Assembly: GCA_003500955.1 (NCBI GenBank)
Contig: DNQP01000081.1
Coordinates: 1 to 5,370, forward strand
Direction: 5' to 3'
Source of the DNA: Curvibacter sp.
GTDB lineage: Bacteria > Pseudomonadota > Gammaproteobacteria > Burkholderiales > Burkholderiaceae_C
Length of the DNA stretch: 5,370 nucleotides
The position numbers were made by a program, and so were the translations under genes. This document shows, piece after piece, positions 1 through 5,370 of the stretch (its first letter is position 1; the number at the start of each line of letters is the position of its first letter). The notes beneath the pieces are model-generated. The model was not told the DNA's origin. It did not search any database and saw nothing but the letters and a program-made list of their open reading frames with translations.

Positions 1-456
1 GTGCTGCGTCAGGAGCAGATCACTGCCGCCAAGGACAACATCCTGCTGCACGGCATCGGCGTGCAGAGCCAGCGCGAAGGCATGGACCCGGTGCAGGCGC
101 TCGAGGCCTTTGCCGGCTACGTTTGGCAGTCGCCCCTGCTGGCCTTCCATGCGGCTTTCGACCAGGCCCTGATCCTGCGCCACATGAAGCTGCACCTGGG
201 CCGCACCCTGCCCAATCCCTGGGTGGACATCGAGCAGCTCTGCGCGGTCACCCATGAAAAGGTACGGGCCCGTTCCCTGGACGAGTGGATGCGCCATTTC
301 GGCATCGAGTGCACGGTGCGCCATCAGGCGGCGGCGGACACCCTGGCCGAGTGCGAGCTGCTGCTGCGCATCTGGCCGCGCCTGGCCGGGCAATGCCGGC
401 GCTGGGCCGATGTGGAGCGCCTGGCCCGGCAGCAGCGCTGGATCGCCCGCGCCTGA
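1..456 (+). CDS. DnaQ-like 3'-5' exonuclease, C-terminal part (5' partial)
   Basis: This is the C-terminal 151 residues of a DEDDh-type (DnaQ/epsilon-like) 3'-5' exonuclease, a family that removes nucleotides from DNA or RNA 3' ends with two metal ions. Seen here: an Exo II motif AFHAAFD at residues 48-54 (Asp54), and an Exo III motif in which His108 is followed four residues later by Asp113 (HQAAAD). The Exo I motif (DxE), which supplies the first two acidic ligands, is absent and must lie upstream of the window. The GTG at position 1 is therefore most likely an internal valine codon, and the first visible residues already look mid-domain (ILLHGIG). The gene ends 103 nt before rpsF. A promoter-like TATAAT in that gap suggests it is not part of the ribosomal operon. 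Whether it is a proofreading subunit or a stand-alone exonuclease cannot be decided: no polymerase-binding or other extra domain is visible. Confidence 0.85.
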   Translation: MLRQEQITAAKDNILLHGIGVQSQREGMDPVQALEAFAGYVWQSPLLAFHAAFDQALILRHMKLHLGRTLPNPWVDIEQLCAVTHEKVRARSLDEWMRHFGIECTVRHQAAADTLAECELLLRIWPRLAGQCRRWADVERLARQQRWIARA

Positions 457-463
457 GGCGGGC
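445..463. repeat. Small inverted repeat at the exonuclease stop codon
   Basis: GCCCGC (445-450) and GCGGGC (458-463) can pair around a 7-nt loop that contains the TGA stop. No T-tract follows, so it is not a convincing intrinsic terminator. It may slow transcription or protect a 3' end, or be chance in GC-rich sequence. Confidence 0.3.
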
Positions 464-487
464 AGGGGAGCGGCAGCCGGGATGGGC

Positions 488-493
488 TATAAT
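488..493 (+). promoter_or_regulatory. Candidate -10 box of the rpsF operon promoter
   Basis: A perfect TATAAT lies 66 nt upstream of the rpsF ATG, in otherwise very GC-rich DNA, where such a match is unlikely by chance. No good -35 hexamer is found at 16-18 bp spacing (GGGGAG at 465-470 for a 17-bp spacer), and there is no TG extension. The promoter may rely on an activator or UP-type contacts. The predicted transcript would start near position 500 and have a leader of about 60 nt. It fits a strong promoter for a ribosomal protein operon, but the assignment is inference. Confidence 0.55.
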
Positions 494-509
494 GCCGGGT
501 TCCCGCCTT

Positions 510-538
510 GCCGCACCCCAGTTGACGCCGGGGGCGGC
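510..538 (+). promoter_or_regulatory. Candidate rpsF leader hairpin (possible S6:S18 autoregulatory site)
   Basis: In the predicted 5' leader, GCCGC at 510-514 pairs with GCGGC at 534-538, followed after a bulged A515 by CCCC (516-519) pairing with GGGG (530-533). The loop is about 10 nt (520-529), and a CCG lies at the loop/stem junction (528-530). Leaders of rpsF operons in many bacteria are known to carry an RNA hairpin with an essential CCG that the S6:S18 complex binds to repress its own operon. Position and the presence of a CCG agree, but I cannot confirm the detailed fold, so the regulatory role is inference. Confidence 0.35.
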
Positions 539-559
539 TTCCATCCACAAGGAGTATCC

Positions 560-925
560 ATGCGTCATTATGAAATCGTCCTCATGATCCATCCGGATCA
601 GAGCGAGCAGGTTCCCGCCATGCTCGAGCGCTACAAGGGCATGATCACCGCCGGTGGCGGCAAGATCCACCGCGTTGAAGACTGGGGCCGTCGCCAGATG
701 GTCTACATGATCAACAAGCTGGCCAAGGCCCACTACCTGTGCCTGAACATTGAGGCCGACCAGGCCGTGATGGCCGAACTGGAGCATGCCTTCAAGTTCA
801 ACGACGCCGTGCTGCGTCACCTGACGGTCGTCAAGAAGAAGGCCGAGACCGGCCCCTCCTCCATGATGAAGACCGTCGAGCGTGAAGACGCCCGCAAGGC
901 CCAGCAGGCGGAGTTCCAGGCCTAA
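560..925 (+). CDS. rpsF: 30S ribosomal protein S6
   Basis: Encodes 121 residues of ribosomal protein S6, which binds the central domain of 16S rRNA on the 30S platform as a partner of S18. The N-terminus [17 protein letters not shown] is the canonical S6 first strand. It is followed by [20 protein letters not shown] (residues about 32-51) and [18 protein letters not shown] (about 76-93), all family hallmarks of the ferredoxin-like fold. The C-terminal 25 or so residues are a charged, probably flexible tail. ATG 560 is chosen because AAGGAG at 549-554 sits 5 nt upstream and the S6 homology begins exactly there; the frame is open further upstream, but that part (from 254) overlaps the exonuclease and has no S6 character. 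It is the first gene of the operon with priB, rpsR and rplI. Confidence 0.97.
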   Translation: MRHYEIVLMIHPDQSEQVPAMLERYKGMITAGGGKIHRVEDWGRRQMVYMINKLAKAHYLCLNIEADQAVMAELEHAFKFNDAVLRHLTVVKKKAETGPSSMMKTVEREDARKAQQAEFQA

Positions 926-935
926 GCCCGTCAGC

Positions 936-943
936 GAGGAGTG
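936..943 (+). promoter_or_regulatory. priB start: Shine-Dalgarno directly abutting a GTG codon
   Basis: GAGGA (936-940) runs straight into the GTG start (941-943), leaving no normal spacer. The rpsF TAA (923-925) is in the same frame, and the codons between it and 941 include no other ATG, GTG or TTG, so this is the only conventional start that keeps the PriB N-terminus. Weak initiation, or coupling to rpsF translation 15 nt upstream, is likely. Confidence 0.6.
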
Positions 944-1240
944 AACCCCGGCGCCAACCAGCTGGTTCTGACTGCCACCATCGTCGAGCTCGGTGCTCCG
1001 CGATACACGCCGGCCGGATTGCCGGCCCTGGATCTGAGACTTGAACACGAGTCGCTGCTTCAGGAAGCAGGGCAGGACAGGCAGGTAAAAGCCAGCGTCA
1101 AGGCGGTCGCCTTCGGCGCCCAGGCTGAACGGCTTGCAAGGCAGGCCATAGGCAGCAGCTGGAGGTTCCAAGGCTTCGTCGCCACTCCCCGCAACGGCAA
1201 GACCCTGGTGTTCCACATCCAAGAGTTCAGTCAGATTTAA
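941..1240 (+). CDS. priB: Primosomal replication protein N (PriB)
   Basis: Encodes 99 residues of PriB, a small dimeric single-strand-binding OB-fold protein that helps PriA restart stalled replication forks and reload the DnaB helicase. Recognisable PriB/SSB-like segments are NQLVLTATIVELGAPRYTPAGLPALDLRLEHES split across residues 6-38, the VKASVKAVAFG strand (about 49-59), and the C-terminal GSSWRFQGFVATPRNGKTLVFHIQEF stretch (about 71-96). It lacks the acidic C-terminal tail of true SSB, as expected for PriB. The location between rpsF (15 nt gap) and rpsR (12 nt gap) is the classic beta/gammaproteobacterial arrangement and supports the call. It starts with GTG and a poorly spaced ribosome-binding site, so expression is probably lower than that of its ribosomal neighbours despite the shared transcript. 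Confidence 0.93.
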   Translation: MNPGANQLVLTATIVELGAPRYTPAGLPALDLRLEHESLLQEAGQDRQVKASVKAVAFGAQAERLARQAIGSSWRFQGFVATPRNGKTLVFHIQEFSQI

Positions 1241-1252
1241 ACAGGAGGCCCC

Positions 1253-1534
1253 ATGGCCACGTTCAAGAAATTCAACAAGGACAAGCGTCCCAAGCGCAAC
1301 ACCCAGTCGCTGCTGTTCAAGCGCAAGCGTTTCTGCCGCTTCACCGTTGCCGGCGTCGAAGAGATCGACTACAAGGACATCGACACCCTGCGTGACTTTG
1401 TCGCCGAAAACGGCAAGATCATCCCGGCCCGCCTGACCGGCACCCGCGCCATCTACCAGCGTCAGCTCAACACCGCCATCAAGCGCGCCCGCTTCCTGGC
1501 CCTGCTGCCCTACAGCGACCAGCACAAGATCTAA
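1253..1534 (+). CDS. rpsR: 30S ribosomal protein S18
   Basis: Encodes 93 residues of ribosomal protein S18, which dimerises with S6 on the platform of the 30S subunit. The basic N-terminus ([27 protein letters not shown]) leads into the conserved core with [14 protein letters not shown] (about 36-49), [12 protein letters not shown] (about 52-63) and [18 protein letters not shown] (about 69-86). A single cysteine (Cys28) is present, so no zinc-ribbon form is indicated. A strong Shine-Dalgarno AGGAGG (1243-1248) lies 4 nt before ATG 1253. The gene lies 12 nt after priB, and its stop codon is embedded in the ribosome-binding site of rplI. Confidence 0.97.
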   Translation: MATFKKFNKDKRPKRNTQSLLFKRKRFCRFTVAGVEEIDYKDIDTLRDFVAENGKIIPARLTGTRAIYQRQLNTAIKRARFLALLPYSDQHKI

Positions 1535-1545
1535 GGAGAACGACC

Positions 1546-1998
1546 ATGCAAGTGATTCTGCTCGACAAGGTCGTGAACCTCGGCAACCTCGGCGAAATCG
1601 TCAAGGTGAAAGACGGTTACGCCCGCAACTTCCTGATCCCCTCCGGCCGCGCCCGCCGCGCCACCGAAGAGGCCAAGAAGGACTTCGAAGCCCGCCGCGC
1701 CGAACTGGAAAAGGCTGCCGCCGCCAAGCTGGCCGAGGCCCAGGCTCTGGGCGAGAAGCTGGCCGGTACCACGCTCAAGCTGACCCAGAAGGCCGGCGTG
1801 GACGGTCGCCTGTTCGGCTCCGTCACCAACTACGACATCGCCGAAGAGCTGGGCAAGACCGGCTACCAGGTGAGCAAGGCCGCCGTGCGCATGCCCAACG
1901 GCCCGATCAAGATGGTCGGCGACAGCACCGTCAGCGTGGCCCTGCACACCGACGTGGTGGTCGAGATCACCATCTCGGTCTACGGCGAAACCGCCTGA
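1546..1998 (+). CDS. rplI: 50S ribosomal protein L9
   Basis: Encodes 150 residues, the usual length for L9, which binds 23S rRNA near the base of the L1 stalk and extends from the 50S surface. The N-terminal globular domain is unmistakable: [19 protein letters not shown] (1-19) followed by [20 protein letters not shown] (21-40). A long Ala/Glu/Lys-rich helix (about 41-75) connects to the C-terminal RNA-binding domain (about 80-150), which includes [17 protein letters not shown]. Shine-Dalgarno AAGGAGA (1533-1539) overlaps the rpsR stop codon and sits 6 nt before ATG 1546, so the two genes are translationally adjacent. It is the last gene before a strong terminator. Confidence 0.97.
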   Translation: MQVILLDKVVNLGNLGEIVKVKDGYARNFLIPSGRARRATEEAKKDFEARRAELEKAAAAKLAEAQALGEKLAGTTLKLTQKAGVDGRLFGSVTNYDIAEELGKTGYQVSKAAVRMPNGPIKMVGDSTVSVALHTDVVVEITISVYGETA

Positions 1999-2016
1999 TC
2001 ATCACGATCGTCTGAC

Positions 2017-2053
2017 AAGCCGCCGGGGTGCGAGCCCGGGCGGCTTTTTCTTT
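2017..2053 (+). terminator. Rho-independent terminator after rplI
   Basis: AAGCCGCC (2017-2024) pairs perfectly with GGCGGCTT (2039-2046), and GGG (2026-2028) can extend the stem inside with CCC (2035-2037). The stem runs directly into TTTTTCTTT (2045-2053). It begins 19 nt after the rplI stop. This ends the ribosomal operon and separates it from dnaB, which then needs its own promoter. Confidence 0.9.
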
Positions 2054-2076
2054 GCCTGTGCCGGACTTGTCCCGGA

Positions 2077-2118
2077 CCACCCACAGGCTGTCCACCGATC
2101 TCCACAGGCTTGTCCACA
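2077..2118 (+). promoter_or_regulatory. Cluster of four DnaA-box-like motifs upstream of dnaB
   Basis: Four same-strand 9-mers resemble the DnaA box TTATCCACA: CCACCCACA (2077-2085), CTGTCCACC (2088-2096), ATCTCCACA (2098-2106) and TTGTCCACA (2110-2118, one mismatch). Their starts are 11, 10 and 12 bp apart, about one helical turn each. Part of this is an imperfect direct repeat, CCACAGGCTGTCCAC at 2081-2095 against CCACAGGCTTGTCCAC at 2102-2117. DnaA binding is inference; only the last two motifs are close to consensus. Confidence 0.45.
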
Positions 2119-2127
2119 GCCTTTCAT

Positions 2128-2156
2128 TTGCCGTGGGCGCCGGGGCGACGTAGGAT
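2128..2156 (+). promoter_or_regulatory. Candidate sigma-70 promoter of dnaB
   Basis: TTGCCG (2128-2133) and TAGGAT (2151-2156) match the -35 and -10 consensus at 4 of 6 positions each, with an ideal 17-bp spacer. The predicted start near 2163 gives a leader of about 20 nt that still contains GAGGA (2167-2171). The DnaA-like cluster ends 9 bp upstream of the -35. A promoter is expected here because a terminator precedes dnaB, but the hexamers are only moderate. Confidence 0.4.
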
Positions 2157-2182
2157 CGGAAATCACGAGGAAACCAGACCGC

Positions 2183-3592
<1,410 letters not shown>

Positions 3593-3609
3593 CCCGCTGC
3601 ACGCAACAG

Positions 3610-3640
3610 AAAGGGGCCCGCAGGCCCCTTTGCTTTGTCG
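3610..3640 (+). terminator. Hairpin terminator between convergent dnaB and phoH
   Basis: AAAGGGGCC (3610-3618) pairs perfectly with GGCCCCTTT (3623-3631) around the tetraloop CGCA, followed by an interrupted T-rich stretch (GCTTTGT). It starts 18 nt after the dnaB stop. Because the stem carries AAA on one side and TTT on the other, it could also work weakly on the minus strand for the convergent phoH transcript, whose stop is 67 nt away. Confidence 0.75.
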
Positions 3641-3654
3641 TTTCCAATCAGTGG

Positions 3655-3690
3655 GGGTCAGAGCACATCGCTGCGCGCGTGGTCTGACCC
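3655..3690. repeat. REP/REPIN-like inverted repeat
   Basis: GGGTCAGAGCAC (3655-3666) and GTGGTCTGACCC (3679-3690) are inverted copies with one mismatch (3663 against 3682). The 12-nt interior holds a further CGC/GCG mini-stem (3669-3671 with 3675-3677). No T-tract follows on either strand, so this is not a standard terminator. From memory, GTGGTCTGACCCC/GTGCTCTGACCCC-type ends recur as dispersed extragenic palindromes, often tied to RAYT (Y1-type) transposases, in proteobacterial genomes. No transposase is present here, so it would be a non-autonomous copy. Confidence 0.55.
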
Positions 3691-3697
3691 GCCAAGC

Positions 3698-5370
3698 TCA
3701 GAGTACTTCGCTCGCGAAATCCGCCAGCCGCGAGCGTTCGCCGCGGGCCAGCGTGATGTGTCCGCCGTGCGGCCAGCCCTTGAACTTGTCGACCGCGAAG
3801 GTCAGGCCGGAGGAGCCTTCGGTCAGGTAGGGCGTATCGATCTGCGCGAGATTGCCCATGCAGATGATCTTGGTCCCGGGACCGGCGCGCGTGATCAGGG
3901 TCTTCATCTGCTTGGGCGTGAGGTTCTGCGCCTCGTCGATGACCACGTACTTGTTGAGGAAGGTGCGCCCGCGCATGAAGTTCATGCTCTTGATCTTGAT
4001 GCGGCTGCGGATCAATTCGCTGGTGGCGGCGCGCCCCCATTCGCCGGCACCGGTGTCGGTCTTGGACAACACTTCGAGGTTGTCGTCGAGCGCGCCCATC
4101 CAGGGGCCCATCTTTTCCTCCTCCGTGCCCGGAAGAAAGCCGATGTCCTCGCCCACGCTGACCGTGGCGCGCGTGACGATGATCTCGGTGTAGCGCCGGT
4201 CGTCGAGCACCTGGGTCAGGCCGGCGGCCAGGGCCATCAGGGTCTTGCCGGTGCCGGCTGTGCCCGTCAGGGTGACGAAATCGACCTCGGGGTCCATCAG
4301 CAGGTTCATGGCGAAGTTCTGCTCGCGGTTGCGCGTGGTGATGCCCCAGACCGCGTTCTTGAGGTGGGTGTAGTCCTTGAGCGTCTTGAGCACGGCGCTC
4401 TTGCCGCGGATCTCGGTCACGCGGGCATAGAAGCTGGGCTCGCCCGGGGCCTCGAAATAGACGAACTGGTTGATCAGGAACTGGGCCGCCATCGGGCCCG
4501 TGATGCGATAGAAGGTGTGCGGGCCCTGTTGCCAGCTCTCCACGCTCTGGCCTTCGGTGGTCCAGAAGTCCGACGGCAGTGCGAGCGAGCCGGAATAGAG
4601 CAGGTCGCCGTCCTCCAGCGTCTTGTCGTTCTGGTAGTCGTCGGTGGCCAGGCCCAGCGCGCGCGCTTTCACGCGCATATTGATGTCCTTGGACACCAGC
4701 ACCACCTCGCGCGGGGCGTACTGCACGCGCAAGGCCTCCACCACCCCCAGAATCTGGTTGTCGGCCTTGCCCTGGGGCAGGCTGGTAGGCAAGGTGTAGT
4801 TCAGCGGCTGGGTCTGGAAGAAGAGCTTGCCGCCGGCTTCGCGGTGGCCCGTGCTGTCGAGCTTGAGGCCGGTGGTCATGTCAGCGCCCTGGGCGCCGGC
4901 CAGGGCGTCGAGCGTGCGGCTGGTCTGGCGCGCGTTGCGTGCCACTTCGGTCATGCCCTTCTTGTGGCCGTCGAGTTCCTCCAGCACGATCATGGGCAGG
5001 AAGATGTCGTGTTCCTCGAACCGGAACAGGCACATGGGGTCGTGCATCAGCACATTGGTGTCGAGCACGAAGAGTTTGGTCGGGCCCGTGGGAGCGGTCT
5101 TTTTAGCGCGGGGCCGGGTTTGCTCACGCCGATCAGAGTCCGCTGCGGTGCGGGGCGTCTGCGGACGCCGGGTCTCCACCTGGATGAGCGGGGCCGGGAC
5201 TGCCGCAACGCCCAGGCCACCGCCGTGCTCGAACAGGTCACGGGCCTGGGGTTTGTCGTCGGTGGAGTCCCGGCTGTCGTCGAAGACAGCCGTTGCCTTG
5301 CGGCCGGTGCGGGCTTTGCCGCGGGCCGGGGCTTCGAAAGCTTCAGGAGCGAGGAGGGCGGCGCGCTTGG
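3698..5370 (-). CDS. PIN domain-PhoH family ATPase/ribonuclease (5' partial)
   Basis: The frame is open from its TGA (3698-3700) to the right edge, giving 556 visible residues; the true start lies beyond the window. Numbering from the first whole codon, residues 1 to about 95 are a Pro/Ala/Arg/Asp-rich, probably disordered tail ending in a basic patch. The PIN nuclease domain follows, with FVLDTNVL (Asp103), IVLEELDGHKKG (Glu130/131), VSKDINMR (Asp228) and ATDD (Asp243/244). After a middle region, the PhoH P-loop ATPase has Walker A TGTAGTGKT (Lys375), VGEDIGFLPGTEEEKMGPW (about 405-423), Walker B VVIDEAQN (Asp478/Glu479), GNLAQID (505-511) and the C-terminal arginine motif ARGERSR. This is the PhoH2/YlaK architecture; related proteins act as ATP-dependent RNA-unwinding ribonucleases. 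The GTG at 5179 has no special support as a start. No small antitoxin gene is visible downstream; its upstream neighbour is unseen. It is convergent with dnaB, so functional linkage is unlikely. Confidence 0.92.
   Translation of the reverse strand, partial: KRAALLAPEAFEAPARGKARTGRKATAVFDDSRDSTDDKPQARDLFEHGGGLGVAAVPAPLIQVETRRPQTPRTAADSDRREQTRPRAKKTAPTGPTKLFVLDTNVLMHDPMCLFRFEEHDIFLPMIVLEELDGHKKGMTEVARNARQTSRTLDALAGAQGADMTTGLKLDSTGHREAGGKLFFQTQPLNYTLPTSLPQGKADNQILGVVEALRVQYAPREVVLVSKDINMRVKARALGLATDDYQNDKTLEDGDLLYSGSLALPSDFWTTEGQSVESWQQGPHTFYRITGPMAAQFLINQFVYFEAPGEPSFYARVTEIRGKSAVLKTLKDYTHLKNAVWGITTRNREQNFAMNLLMDPEVDFVTLTGTAGTGKTLMALAAGLTQVLDDRRYTEIIVTRATVSVGEDIGFLPGTEEEKMGPWMGALDDNLEVLSKTDTGAGEWGRAATSELIRSRIKIKSMNFMRGRTFLNKYVVIDEAQNLTPKQMKTLITRAGPGTKIICMGNLAQIDTPYLTEGSSGLTFAVDKFKGWPHGGHITLARGERSRLADFASEVL

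Noticed and set aside
522..550. TTGACG at 522-527 as a -35 box for a second rpsF promoter
   Set aside because: The positions 16-18 bp downstream hold CCATCC/CACAAG sequence with no -10 match, and a start there would leave almost no leader. It lies in the loop of the proposed leader hairpin instead.
248..1525. Long minus-strand open frame (425 codons) opposite rpsF, priB and rpsR
   Set aside because: It is the antisense shadow of three firmly identified genes in GC-rich DNA, has a low-complexity Gly/Leu/Val/Asp composition, and matches no family I recognise.
2077..2118. A replication origin or CRISPR-like array
   Set aside because: Only four degenerate 9-mers are present, without an AT-rich unwinding region or dnaA/dnaN neighbours, and the repeats are far too short for CRISPR. 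A regulatory DnaA-like site is the most that can be supported.
3630..3830. Short plus-strand open frame after dnaB
   Set aside because: It starts inside the dnaB terminator stem, crosses the REP-like repeat and overlaps the conserved end of phoH on the other strand, with no ribosome-binding site.

Overview
The window is GC-rich, tightly packed bacterial chromosome. It carries the rpsF-priB-rpsR-rplI ribosomal/primosomal operon followed by dnaB. A priB gene between rpsF and rpsR, the sequence character of the proteins, and a convergent PIN-PhoH gene with a long N-terminal tail point to a betaproteobacterium of the order Burkholderiales, probably close to Comamonadaceae. This placement comes from recognising the proteins, not from a search.

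Layout. Positions 1-456 (+) hold the C-terminal part of a DnaQ-like 3'-5' exonuclease whose start lies left of the window. Positions 457-559 hold a perfect TATAAT box and a GC-rich leader able to form a hairpin. Positions 560-1998 (+) hold rpsF (S6), priB, rpsR (S18) and rplI (L9), spaced 11-15 nt apart, so almost certainly one transcript; a classic intrinsic terminator closes it at 2017-2053. Positions 2054-2182 hold a cluster of DnaA-box-like motifs and a plausible promoter for dnaB. Positions 2183-3592 (+) hold an intact replicative helicase DnaB. Positions 3593-3697 hold a hairpin terminator and a separate REP-like inverted repeat. From 3698 to the right edge (-) lies a PhoH-family ATPase fused to an N-terminal PIN domain; its reading frame runs off the window with no stop.

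How the genes fit together. S6 and S18 bind each other on the 30S platform, L9 sits on the 50S subunit, and PriB takes part in replication restart that reloads DnaB. The block therefore links ribosome supply to replication. The exonuclease and PhoH protein are separate nucleic-acid enzymes with no visible operon tie to the core.

I found no undescribed multi-gene system. The points most worth a second look are regulatory or annotation matters: the helically phased DnaA-like repeats before dnaB, the REP-like hairpin after phoH, the rpsF leader, the abutting Shine-Dalgarno of priB, and the true start of phoH.
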